Assembly (NCBI GenBank): GCA_035570275.1
Contig: DATMNI010000326.1
Location: forward strand, 1-9,098
DNA length: 9,098 nt
Reading direction: 5' to 3'
Source of the DNA: DATMNI01 sp035570275
GTDB taxonomy: Bacteria; Acidobacteriota; Terriglobia; Bryobacterales; Bryobacteraceae
The notes under the pieces were generated by a model. It made no database searches. It saw only the letters and a list, made by a program, of their open reading frames with translations, and had not been told where the DNA came from. This document shows positions 1 through 7,708 of the stretch, in pieces. Numbering within the stretch: position 1 is the first letter of the stretch; each line of letters begins with the position of its first letter. The position numbers and the translations under genes are program-made.

Positions 1-1
1 G

Positions 2-1750
2 GACCGGCCGTACGACCGCTTCGTCAAGGAGCAGATCGCGGGCGACGAGTTGTATCCCAACGATCCGGCGGCCAAGGTTGCCACCGGGTTCAATCGACTG
101 TGGCCCGACGAGAGCAACCTGGCCAACCCGATCCTGATGCGGCAGGAGATTCTGGATGACATCACGGATACGGTGGCCTCCGTTTTCACCGGCCTGACCT
201 ACGGCTGCGCCAAGTGCCACGACCACAAGTTCGACCCGATCCTGCAGAAGGATTATTACAAGCTGCAGGCCTTCTTCGCCGGCACAACCAATGCCGACCG
301 CAACAGCCTGTTGACCGGCGAGCAGGCCAGCCTATACAAACAGCAATACGCCGAATGGGACGCGAAGACCCGAGACATCCGCGCCGCCATGAGCGGAATG
401 CTGGAGGAAGCCCGCGCGGACGTGACGAAGAATGCCATCGGCATGTTCCCAAAGGATGCGCAGGAAGCCGTCTTCACCCCGCCCGAAAAACGCACCGCCA
501 TGCAGTGGCAGGTGTATTACCGCAGCGCCAGCCGCATGCCCAAAGACGCGGCGCTTGAGAAAGGCCTGAAAGGCGAAGCCAAAGACCGCTACGCAGCGTT
601 GAAGAAGGAGTTGGCGCAATACGACGCAATCAAGCCGCCCGATCCGCCGGTGGCCCAGAGCATGATGGACCAGGGGCGGGAGGCGCCCGCCACCTACATT
701 CTTGCCAAAGGCGTGTGGGATGCCCCGCTCGATGAGGTCCAGCCCGGCTTCCTCTCGATAATCGATGCCAATCCCGCAAAGGTTGTTCCGCCGGAAGGTA
801 TCGAATCCAGCGGGCGCCGCACGGCGCTGGCCAATTGGCTGACCGCCCCGAGCAACCCGCTGCCCGCGCGCGTGATGGTGAATCGCATCTGGCACTATCA
901 TTTTGGCCGGGGCATTGTCGCCAGCCCGAGTGATTTCGGCATCATGGGCGAGCGGCCAAGCAATCCGCAACTGCTGGATTATCTGGCATCGGCATTTGTG
1001 GAGAACGGATGGAGCATCAAGAGCATGCACCGCATGATTATGCTCTCCAACGCCTACCAGCAGTCTTCGGCCAACCAGGCGGCGGCAGCCAAGGTCGATC
1101 CCGAAGATAAACTGGTCTGGCGCTTTACGCGGCGCCGCCTGGAGGGCGAAGTGATTCGCGATTCCATGCTGTTTGCGGGCAACGAGTTGAATCCGAAGAT
1201 GGGCGGTCCGGGCATATTCGCGCCGCTGCCGCCGGGCGTCAGTATGCCGGGATCGACTTATCTGAACTGGAAAACCGAAAAAGACCTGGCCGAGACTAAT
1301 CGCCGCAGCGTGTATGTATTTGTCAAGCGCAACTTGCGCTATCCGATGTTCGAGACGTTCGATTTTCCGGATACCCACGAGGCCTGCCCGCGCCGCTACG
1401 CCACGGTGACGCCCACGCAGCCGTTGGCTCTGATGAACGACGAACTGGTGATGGAGTGGTCTCGAGTCCTCGCCAGCCGTGTGCTGAACGATGGCGGCCT
1501 CTCGGCCGAACAGCAGATCGAGCGCGCCTATCGCCTGCTTTTATCGCGCGCACCGAAGCCTGAGGAAAGCCAGTCGATTCTCGATTTCCTCAACCAGCAG
1601 ACGCCCTTGATCGCCGAGCGGCTGGCGAAAAGCGACAAAGTGCCTATGCCCGACGCCGTCCCGCAAGGCATGCCTCCGGCGCGGGCGGCGGCGTTTGTGG
1701 ACCTCTGCCATATGCTGCTGAACTCGAACGAGTTCATTTATATGAATTAG
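2..1750 (+). CDS. PSCyt2/PSD1 (DUF1549-DUF1553) domain protein, C-terminal part (5' end outside window)
   Basis: The frame is open from base 2, and the first residues (RPYDRFVKEQIAGDEL) are a typical DUF1549 segment, so the true start lies upstream; the TTG at base 50 is internal. About 582 residues are visible. The end of DUF1549/PSCyt2 (bases 2 to about 290) contains the hallmark GCAKCHDHKFDPI at about 203-241, with a CxxCH at 206-220 that could bind haem or metal. A charged helical linker follows (about 340-630), then the family's ATYILAKGVWD-type segment near 690-720. DUF1553/PSD1 runs from about 800 to 1745, with RVMVNRIWHYHFGRGIV near 870 and LLNSNEFIYMN just before the TAG. These proteins are abundant in Planctomycetes, Verrucomicrobia and Solibacteres, are usually exported, and often carry an N-terminal cytochrome-like domain, which is not visible here. 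Their biochemical role is unproven. DUF1501 follows after 35 bases, which supports co-transcription. Confidence 0.93.
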   Translation, partial: DRPYDRFVKEQIAGDELYPNDPAAKVATGFNRLWPDESNLANPILMRQEILDDITDTVASVFTGLTYGCAKCHDHKFDPILQKDYYKLQAFFAGTTNADRNSLLTGEQASLYKQQYAEWDAKTRDIRAAMSGMLEEARADVTKNAIGMFPKDAQEAVFTPPEKRTAMQWQVYYRSASRMPKDAALEKGLKGEAKDRYAALKKELAQYDAIKPPDPPVAQSMMDQGREAPATYILAKGVWDAPLDEVQPGFLSIIDANPAKVVPPEGIESSGRRTALANWLTAPSNPLPARVMVNRIWHYHFGRGIVASPSDFGIMGERPSNPQLLDYLASAFVENGWSIKSMHRMIMLSNAYQQSSANQAAAAKVDPEDKLVWRFTRRRLEGEVIRDSMLFAGNELNPKMGGPGIFAPLPPGVSMPGSTYLNWKTEKDLAETNRRSVYVFVKRNLRYPMFETFDFPDTHEACPRRYATVTPTQPLALMNDELVMEWSRVLASRVLNDGGLSAEQQIERAYRLLLSRAPKPEESQSILDFLNQQTPLIAERLAKSDKVPMPDAVPQGMPPARAAAFVDLCHMLLNSNEFIYMN

Positions 1751-1769
1751 TTTCACCGGTATGAATTAG
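1741..1769 (+). repeat. 10-base direct repeat spanning the DUF1553 stop codon and the DUF1501 ribosome binding site
   Basis: TATGAATTAG occurs at 1741-1750, where it encodes the last two residues and stop of the DUF1553 gene, and again at 1760-1769, ending at the ribosome binding site of the DUF1501 gene. The second copy contains a minimal ATG-AAT-TAG reading frame. It looks like a small local duplication. A role in translational coupling is possible but unproven. Confidence 0.6.
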
Positions 1770-1785
1770 AGGAAGGGATACGATC

Positions 1786-3246
1786 ATGAACGGCAATCTT
1801 CAGAATTTGGACCGCCGGGAGAATTCGCACTATCGCCGGGCAGCCACTCGCCGCGATTTCTTTACGCGCGTCGGCAGCGGCCTGGCCGGGGTTGCGTTAG
1901 CCCAGATATTGCACGAGGACGGCCTGCTGGCGGCCACTGCCGCAGGGGTCGATCCCATGGATCCGAAGAAGCCCGACCATCCGCCGACTGCCAAGTCCAT
2001 CATCTGGCTCTTCATGGAGGGCGGCCCGAGCCATGTCGATCTGTTCGACCCCAAGCCCAAGCTGCAGGAACTCGCCGGCCAGCCTCTTCCCGATTCGATG
2101 CGGCCGAAATTCACGGCGATGCCCGGCACTTCGAAGAACGGCCTGATGCCTTCGAAGCGAAGCTTCAAGCAGTACGGACAGAGCGGCCTCTGGGTGTCGG
2201 ACTGGTACCCGAACATCGCGGAACATGTCGACGACATGACCGTGGTCCGGTCCTGCTGGACCGACGGCATCAACCACTTGGGCGGAGTCACCGAGATGAA
2301 CAGCGGCTCCATCCTCAGCGGCCGCCCGTCCCTGGGCGCCTGGGTGAATTACGGCCTGGGCAGCGCCAACCGAAACTTGCCTTCCTTCGTGGTGATGCTG
2401 GACGACCGCGACCCCATCGGCGGCCCCAAGCAGTGGGGCTCCGGCTTTCTGCCCGCGACTTTCCAAGGCATGCAGTTCCGCCAGGGCGATACGCCATTGC
2501 TGCATCTCAAGCCGCCGAATGGCATGACCGACGCCGAGCAGCGCAATGAGCTCGGCCTGCTGAAGCGCCTGAACCAGATCTGGAGCGAGGACAAGCAGGA
2601 AGATTCCGAACTCGACGCCCGAATCCGCTCCTATGAGCTGGCGTATAAGATGCAGAGCGCGGCCCCGGAAGTGGTCGATCTTTCCAAGGAATCCGACGCC
2701 ACCAAGAAGCTTTACGGCATGGACGAAGAAGAAACGCGGGCTTACGGCCAAAACTGCCTGCTGGCGCGCCGCCTGGTTGAGCGCGGCGTCCGTTTCGTGG
2801 AGTTGTACTGCGGTTCAGGCAGTGGTTGGGACGCCCACGAAAACGTCGAAACCAACCACAGCAAGTGGTGCAAGGCTTCCGACAAGCCAATTGCCGGCCT
2901 GCTGACCGATCTGAAGGCCCGCGGGCTGCTCAAAGACACCCTGGTAGTCTGGGGTGGCGAATTCGGGCGCACGCCTTTCAACGAAAGGGGCCTGGGCCGC
3001 GACCACAATCCCTGGGGCTTCACCATTTGGATGGCGGGCGGCGGCACCAAGGGCGGCCAGTATGTCGGCGCCACCGACGAGCTGGGCATGTACGCCACCG
3101 AGCGCCGGTCTCATGTGAACGATATCCATGCGACCATGCTGTGGGCGTTGGGCCTCAACCATTTCAACGTCACCTATATGCACAACGGCCGGGCCGAGCG
3201 GCCGACGGTGGTGGCGGGTGAAGTGGTCAAGGAAGTTTTCGCGTAA
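1786..3246 (+). CDS. DUF1501 family protein, Tat-exported, alkaline-phosphatase/sulfatase-like fold
   Basis: This is a complete 486-residue protein. The ATG at 1786 follows a good ribosome binding site (GAGGAAGGG, 1769-1777). The N-terminus carries a twin-arginine signal: TRRDFF at residues 21-26, then a hydrophobic stretch to about residue 41, so the folded protein is probably exported through Tat. DUF1501 landmarks run through its length: IIWLFMEGGPSHVDLFDPKP (about 72-91), DGINHLGGVTEMNSG (160-174), GGEFGRTP (390-397), GRDHNPWGFTIWMAGGG (404-420) and DIHATMLWALGL (446-457). The conserved Asp, His and Glu residues match the metal-site pattern of the alkaline phosphatase/sulfatase superfamily to which DUF1501 is assigned. 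No substrate is established. Members occur almost always beside a DUF1549/DUF1553 gene, as here. Length is normal and I see no disruption. Confidence 0.95.
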   Translation: MNGNLQNLDRRENSHYRRAATRRDFFTRVGSGLAGVALAQILHEDGLLAATAAGVDPMDPKKPDHPPTAKSIIWLFMEGGPSHVDLFDPKPKLQELAGQPLPDSMRPKFTAMPGTSKNGLMPSKRSFKQYGQSGLWVSDWYPNIAEHVDDMTVVRSCWTDGINHLGGVTEMNSGSILSGRPSLGAWVNYGLGSANRNLPSFVVMLDDRDPIGGPKQWGSGFLPATFQGMQFRQGDTPLLHLKPPNGMTDAEQRNELGLLKRLNQIWSEDKQEDSELDARIRSYELAYKMQSAAPEVVDLSKESDATKKLYGMDEEETRAYGQNCLLARRLVERGVRFVELYCGSGSGWDAHENVETNHSKWCKASDKPIAGLLTDLKARGLLKDTLVVWGGEFGRTPFNERGLGRDHNPWGFTIWMAGGGTKGGQYVGATDELGMYATERRSHVNDIHATMLWALGLNHFNVTYMHNGRAERPTVVAGEVVKEVFA

Positions 3247-3265
3247 GCTGGAACACCACGGAGTC

Positions 3266-3281
3266 GGCCTTCTCGCAGGCC
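3266..3281. terminator. Weak hairpin between two convergent genes, possible bidirectional terminator
   Basis: GGCCT (3266-3270) and AGGCC (3277-3281) can form a 5-base-pair stem with a six-base loop inside the 41-base gap between two convergent genes. There is no T-tract on either strand, so efficient intrinsic termination is doubtful. The position is the only other support. Confidence 0.22.
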
Positions 3282-3287
3282 TCGTCG

Positions 3288-5879
3288 CTAGTGGCTCCGC
3301 TCGCGATCCTCATCCTCTACGTCCACCGCGAGCGGCGAGAATACGCTGCGCCGCGCACCTGGATAAGGTGTGTTCCAACCTTTGATCGCTCCCCAGAGAA
3401 TCCGGTTGAGCCGTTCGGTGGGAGCGGCGTCGGGCACGGACCATTTCATCCGCGACGAAGCCTGCGCCGCGCGGCGCGCCGGACCGGAGAGCGCGGTGGC
3501 CGCCGGGTTCAACTCGAACAGATCCTGCTGCGCCGGCGCCGCGGTGTATGGCGCCAGGTCGGGTTCATCCGTAAAGCTGTTGCGCATGTCGCTGGCGATG
3601 AGATCGAAAAGCGACATCGTCGGCAATCCCAGGATCAGCTCGATCGATTTCAACATGCTCTGATGCGAGTAGAAGGTGGAATCGATATGCCCGCGCCGTA
3701 CGTACGGGCTTACCGCGAACGCGGTGGTGCGGTGGCCGTCCACGTGATCCACGCCATTCTGCGCGTCGTCTTCCACGATGAAGATCGCCATCTTCGGCCA
3801 GAAGCGGGAATGGCTTAAAGCCTCGACGATTTGTCCCAGCGCGAGGTCGTTATCCGCCACCATCGCCTTCGGCGTCGATACGCCGGGCGAGGCGCCGAAG
3901 GTGTGATTCGAGGGAAGCTGCACCAGCATCAGGTTCGGGAGATTGCCCCCGGCTTCGAATTTCTTCAGGTCCGCGAGAAAGATCTGGGCCCGCGCCACGT
4001 CGGGAATCGATGTCGAATAAGAAGGATAGTTGGCGGCCAGAATGCCGTTGAGGGACGCGATGGGCGCGCGGACCGACCACTGCGACGCGAAATCGCCGCC
4101 GTTCTCCCATTTGTGCAGCAGGTCCAGCCGCGTCTTGGCGGGAGTGTCCATGCGCCCTGCAAACTCGCCGTAAACGCGCACCGTGCGCCCGCGCGCCTGC
4201 GCATAGTTCCACAGGAAACCGCCGGAGGAGTACGCCATGGGGTCGCTGCCATCGAAGGGATAACTCCGGCCCTGGTAGCCCGGCCACAGACAATACTCGG
4301 TCTCGTTCGCCTGCGTCAGCCATTGGTGCCCGTCGGCGCTGTTGCCGCCGGTGGCGTAGAAGTTGTCGAGCAGCACGAACTGCTCGGCCAGGCGGTGTTG
4401 GTTGGGTGTGACGGCGGCGCCGAACATCACTAGCGACGGATCGCCGTTGCCCTTCGGCATGTCTCCCAGAACCTGGTCGTAGGTGCGGTTCTCCTTGATG
4501 ACAAACACCACGTGGTCGATGGTGGAAGGTTCTCCGGAGCGCGCCGGAATCGCCGCCGGAAGTGCGGTGCGGGAGGCCGCGCGCGCGATCTCCGGGCTTG
4601 AGCCGGCCAGCCGCAACCGGTTGTTTTCCGCCACCGCGGTAGTATAACTGGAAAGCTGCGCTGCATTCGGAAGCGGCACCACTGCCACCGATCCGCGATT
4701 GGCGTGGACGAATCGCTTGGAAGGAGCGTCGCGCCAGCCCGACCCGGGCCCGAGCAGCGAACTCACCGCCAGGTGGCGGCCGGCGGCGTCAAGCGCGAGG
4801 CCGTTCGGATACCAGCCGGTGGGAATGAGCCCGCGAATCTTGCCCGTGCCGATGTCGATCACGGCGACGGCGTTGATTCCTCCGCAGGCGACATACAGCG
4901 TGGCGCCGTCCGCCGAAACCTGGAGAGCCGTGGGCGCGATGCCGCGCACGGTTTGCGAAAAGGGCTGAACGGGGATCGCCCGCAGCACTTGGACGCGCTC
5001 GGTATCGATCACCGAAACGCTGTCGTCGTTGCCGTTGGCCACGTACAGGCGCCGGCGAGGCTCGTCCAGCGCCAGGGCCGTGGGGTGCAGTCCCACAGCA
5101 AGCGTGTGCGTCGCCTTGCCGGTCTCCAGATCCATGCGCGTGACGGCGCCCGTGGCGGCCACGCCGCGGCTATCCACTACCACATGCTCGGCCGGTTTCT
5201 GCATCGGCGCGGCGAAGAGCTCATCCGGCTTGGGCGGACGCCCTCCCAGATTGCTGACCCACGCGGTAGTTCCCTTGCGGTCGATCGCGGCGGCGAACGG
5301 CGCGATGCCCGTCTCGATCTTGCGCACCACTTCGCCGCTATCGGCATCTACCAGCGCCAGCTTGTTTTCCCACACCAGCGGGACCGCGATGTAGCGGTGA
5401 CCCGCGGCGCCCGCTTCCGCCGCCACCGAGAGAGCTCCGGGTTGAAAGCGTCCCAGGCTACGCGCCAGGGGCTGCAGACCAGGCCGCAGACCAGCCGCGT
5501 GCGCCACCGAGACGCCGGCCATAATAGCGGCGCCTGGAGTTTCGCGGGCCGATTGCCCAACCACCGCGTCTCCCGTCACCGGGTCGGCAACGATCGCCTG
5601 ATTGCCCGGAGTTCCGCCGTGCGCCGTGCGCGCCACCACGCGGTTGTTCCTCCAGTCCAGCCGGTAGACTTCGGTGGCGTGCAGCACCCATAGCTCGCCG
5701 CTGTCACCCGCCCATGCCACGCCGTACACCCGCCCCTGAAACACCGAGGGCACGCCGGCTGGGGTGATTGCCTGGCGCGTGGTGACGATCCCCGGATCGC
5801 TCACACTTCGGTTGGGCTGTTCCAGTGTCTGGGCCGCGCCAACGGCAGCCGCCGCCAACGCCAACAGAATCCGGTTCAT
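3288..5879 (-). CDS. YncE-like beta-propeller / alkaline phosphatase family (phosphoesterase) fusion protein, exported
   Basis: The protein is 863 residues when started at the ATG at 5879. That start is preferred over a TTG 30 bases upstream because it has a strong ribosome binding site and immediately begins a Sec signal peptide (MNRILLALAAAAVGAA). Residues about 45-410 are a YncE/surface-layer-type propeller with roughly 42-residue repeats such as RRRLYVANGNDDSVSVIDTE (about 276-295) and ATLYVACGGINAVAVID (about 326-342). Residues about 453-765 match the phosphoesterase/alkaline-phosphatase-like family: HVVFVIKENRTYDQVLGD (456-473), NSADGHQW (513-520), EDDAQNGVDHVDGHRT (703-718) and YSHQSMLKSIE (737-747). 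These supply the Asp/Glu/His and Thr residues expected at a two-metal site. The fusion is common in Acidobacteriota; its substrate (phosphodiester, phospholipid or other) is unknown. The acidic, charged tail (DVEDEDRERSH) is probably disordered. It is convergent with the DUF1501 gene. Confidence 0.93.
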   Translation of the reverse strand: MNRILLALAAAAVGAAQTLEQPNRSVSDPGIVTTRQAITPAGVPSVFQGRVYGVAWAGDSGELWVLHATEVYRLDWRNNRVVARTAHGGTPGNQAIVADPVTGDAVVGQSARETPGAAIMAGVSVAHAAGLRPGLQPLARSLGRFQPGALSVAAEAGAAGHRYIAVPLVWENKLALVDADSGEVVRKIETGIAPFAAAIDRKGTTAWVSNLGGRPPKPDELFAAPMQKPAEHVVVDSRGVAATGAVTRMDLETGKATHTLAVGLHPTALALDEPRRRLYVANGNDDSVSVIDTERVQVLRAIPVQPFSQTVRGIAPTALQVSADGATLYVACGGINAVAVIDIGTGKIRGLIPTGWYPNGLALDAAGRHLAVSSLLGPGSGWRDAPSKRFVHANRGSVAVVPLPNAAQLSSYTTAVAENNRLRLAGSSPEIARAASRTALPAAIPARSGEPSTIDHVVFVIKENRTYDQVLGDMPKGNGDPSLVMFGAAVTPNQHRLAEQFVLLDNFYATGGNSADGHQWLTQANETEYCLWPGYQGRSYPFDGSDPMAYSSGGFLWNYAQARGRTVRVYGEFAGRMDTPAKTRLDLLHKWENGGDFASQWSVRAPIASLNGILAANYPSYSTSIPDVARAQIFLADLKKFEAGGNLPNLMLVQLPSNHTFGASPGVSTPKAMVADNDLALGQIVEALSHSRFWPKMAIFIVEDDAQNGVDHVDGHRTTAFAVSPYVRRGHIDSTFYSHQSMLKSIELILGLPTMSLFDLIASDMRNSFTDEPDLAPYTAAPAQQDLFELNPAATALSGPARRAAQASSRMKWSVPDAAPTERLNRILWGAIKGWNTPYPGARRSVFSPLAVDVEDEDRERSH

Positions 5880-5884
5880 CGGGG

Positions 5885-5892
5885 CCACCTCC
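5885..5892 (-). promoter_or_regulatory. Ribosome binding site that decides the start of the phosphoesterase fusion gene
   Basis: On the minus strand GGAGGTGG lies five bases before the ATG at 5879, with the GGAGGT core seven bases away. This is nearly full anti-Shine-Dalgarno complementarity and supports the ATG over the TTG at 5909. Confidence 0.75.
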
Positions 5893-5956
5893 AGAACCAG
5901 AATATACAAGATGTGCAGTTACGGAATGGTGAAACCCTCTGATACGGCTCCGAGCC

Positions 5957-6035
5957 GATTCGAGCGAAGAGTCGGCGGACCACATTGACGGACCCCATGG
6001 AAGGGTACGTCGCGGATCAGACGAGGGCTCGAATC
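5957..6035. repeat. Perfect 9-base inverted repeat with 61-base spacing
   Basis: GATTCGAGC at 5957-5965 is the exact reverse complement of GCTCGAATC at 6027-6035. It could be two operator half-sites or the base of a long stem, or it could be chance in a GC-rich region. Confidence 0.4.
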
Positions 6036-6133
6036 AAGGTGGTATCGGTTTCGTCGCGCGCCGAATCCACCAATTGGAGAGCGGAGACGGTCAGCGCCAC
6101 GGATCGACACTGCGATCGGGGATGGCGTGTGTA

Positions 6134-7627
6134 CTACTTTGCGGCCAACACTCCGCCCACGGTAGACGATCCGGTTCCGCTGCACCCGTTCGCGCCATAG
6201 CGGAGGAACTTCTGGATCCGTTTTGCGGTATCCACTTCCGCGGTGTAGATGTTGCCCTTGCTGTCCACGCTCACCTGATGGAGGTAGTGGAATTCTCCAG
6301 CCATCCGGCCATTGCGGCCAAGCCTGCCCAGCTCCTGCAGATTGCTTCGGTTCAGGATGTAGATTGTCATGTTGGCGTTGTCGCCGATATAGAGGCAACT
6401 CTGCGCCTTGTCCCTGGAGAAGTTCATGGAAACCGCTGTTCCAATGATGTTGGTGTGGTCGCTGATGAATTGCTCCGCCACGAAACCGCATTTGCCGGCC
6501 GCGCCAGTCGGATTGCTGCACGGCTTGCCGAGCGCCGGGTCGTTCTTATCGAACACCTGAATGCGATCGTTTCCCCGGTCGCAGACATAAATCTTGCCGT
6601 CATTGGCGATCTTCACGCAATGCACCGGGTTGCGGAAGAATGCGGGCTTTTTGTTGCCTTTGGAATAGTCGGCGATCCACGGCCCGGCGGCCGCGGCGGC
6701 TCGGTCGTCGACGGGACTATTTCCATAGGCGCCGAAATGGCCGATATATTTGCCGGTGTTGGCGTCAACAATCAGGACGCGGCGGTTTCCGTAGCCGTCG
6801 GAGACGTAGAGGCGGTTGGTTGCGGGGTCGACCACCATGTCCGCCGCCTGATAGAGCACTGGCGTGTCATTAATACCGCCATGCGTGTCGTCGCTGTTTG
6901 GTCCCTTTGGGGTTCCGCCGATCCTCATCTTGAAATTGCCGTCCATATCAAACTTCAATATGAAGCCGTCGCCGCCCTCCTTGTTTGTCGCCCAAGGCAG
7001 CCCTCCCCGGCCCGCGGCCGCTTGCCCGCTGGCCGCCGCGGAATTTCCCGAGATCCAGACGTTGTCGTTCTGGTCGACATAAATACCGTGCTCACTGTTT
7101 GGCCAGATGCAGCCTGTCTCGGCTTTACATTTACCGCCGATGAAACCGGGATCGGACGGACCGCCCCAGGCACGCAGCAGCTTGCCGTCGGAATCCAGCT
7201 CCAGAACCGAAGGAGCGGCCTTGCAGCAATCTGAAACAGCGCCAAACGCGCGCGCCTGGCCGAGCCCGTTGACCGGCTGCCCCTGCGCATCCTTGGCGCC
7301 CGGCACGGGTCCTTCCAGCCCAGCTTCGTCCGTGGTCATGGTGCGCGGCCGGTTGTAGACCCAGACATGGTCGTGTTGGTCGACATAGAGCCCGCCGATC
7401 TGGCCAACCAGCCAGTTGTTTGGCAGCGGCGGCGGCCATGAGGGGTCGACCACGAAACCCGGTGTCTTGCCGGTGCTCGATGCATTGTACACACCCGATT
7501 TCTTGAGTAGCCGCTCCAGAGAGCCACTGTTCCTCAGGATATTGATATTGGGATCGGCGGCCATCACCAGGCCGGTCAGGGTCAATACGATCGCAGGCAG
7601 TGTCGCCGTCACCTTACGGTGGATCAT
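6134..7627 (-). CDS. Exported NHL-repeat beta-propeller protein of unknown substrate
   Basis: The protein is 497 residues from the ATG at 7627. The frame stays open for 116 more codons upstream, but that part is arginine-rich and unlike a protein domain. The 7627 start begins a clear Sec signal peptide (MIHRKVTATLPAIVLTLTGL, cleavage likely near residues 23-24). NHL/six-bladed propeller strands recur: GGLYVDQHDHVWVYNRP (78-94), GIYVDQNDNVWISGN (181-195), RLYVSDGYGNRRVLIVD (272-288), KIYVCDRGNDRIQVFD (345-360) and GNIYTAEVDTAKRIQKF (458-474). The mature protein has ten cysteines (including C134/C135, C167/C173, C370/C380), suggesting disulfides in the periplasm or outside the cell. The family resembles the propellers of peptidyl-alpha-hydroxyglycine lyases, but no catalytic assignment is possible here. 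Ribosome binding is ambiguous: GAGG is only three bases from the ATG, and AGGA is twelve bases away. Confidence 0.9.
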   Translation of the reverse strand: MIHRKVTATLPAIVLTLTGLVMAADPNINILRNSGSLERLLKKSGVYNASSTGKTPGFVVDPSWPPPLPNNWLVGQIGGLYVDQHDHVWVYNRPRTMTTDEAGLEGPVPGAKDAQGQPVNGLGQARAFGAVSDCCKAAPSVLELDSDGKLLRAWGGPSDPGFIGGKCKAETGCIWPNSEHGIYVDQNDNVWISGNSAAASGQAAAGRGGLPWATNKEGGDGFILKFDMDGNFKMRIGGTPKGPNSDDTHGGINDTPVLYQAADMVVDPATNRLYVSDGYGNRRVLIVDANTGKYIGHFGAYGNSPVDDRAAAAAGPWIADYSKGNKKPAFFRNPVHCVKIANDGKIYVCDRGNDRIQVFDKNDPALGKPCSNPTGAAGKCGFVAEQFISDHTNIIGTAVSMNFSRDKAQSCLYIGDNANMTIYILNRSNLQELGRLGRNGRMAGEFHYLHQVSVDSKGNIYTAEVDTAKRIQKFLRYGANGCSGTGSSTVGGVLAAK

Positions 7628-7702
7628 AATCCTCGTCTTTCCTTTCTGCGCTGCCCGGAAGGGCGGCGTAGCGGGCTGGTCTGCAAGCGCAGAGCCGGAT
7701 AA

Positions 7703-7708
7703 AGTATA
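7703..7708 (-). promoter_or_regulatory. Candidate -10 element for the NHL-repeat gene
   Basis: On the minus strand TATACT (five of six to consensus) lies about 75 bases before the ATG at 7627, in a locally AT-richer stretch. No good -35 sits at 16-18 bases, so the promoter class is uncertain. Confidence 0.3.

Larger units (their letters stand above)
5880..6133. other. 254-base intergenic region between two minus-strand exported-protein genes
   Basis: I see no credible gene here. A TATATT hexamer on the minus strand (5901-5906) resembles a -10 box. However, no matching -35 is visible and the leader would be only about 15 bases, so it is weak. A perfect 9-base inverted repeat (5957-5965 with 6027-6035) and short hairpins (5955-5975, 6102-6117) are present. 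None is followed by a T-tract, so termination after the NHL-repeat gene is not evident. Confidence 0.5.

Noticed and set aside
332..1378. Long minus-strand open frame (348 residues) opposite the DUF1553 gene
   Set aside because: It is a high-GC shadow: the plus-strand product matches DUF1549/DUF1553 throughout, while the minus-strand product shows no domain.
4704..5693. Plus-strand open frame (329 residues) opposite the propeller-phosphoesterase gene
   Set aside because: The composition is rich in Arg, Gly and His with no motif, and the minus strand encodes clear propeller repeats here.
5901..5906. TATATT as the promoter of the phosphoesterase fusion gene
   Set aside because: No acceptable -35 lies at 16-18 bases and the implied leader is only about 15 bases, so I did not annotate it as a promoter.
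6023..6040. tRNA T-arm-like sequence GGCTCGAATC
   Set aside because: The flanks do not pair as a five-base T stem, and no acceptor, D or anticodon arms can be built around it.
6074..7234. Plus-strand open frame (386 residues) opposite the NHL-repeat gene
   Set aside because: Its repeating VGVVADIE-like pieces mirror the NHL repeats on the other strand; there is no signal peptide or family motif.
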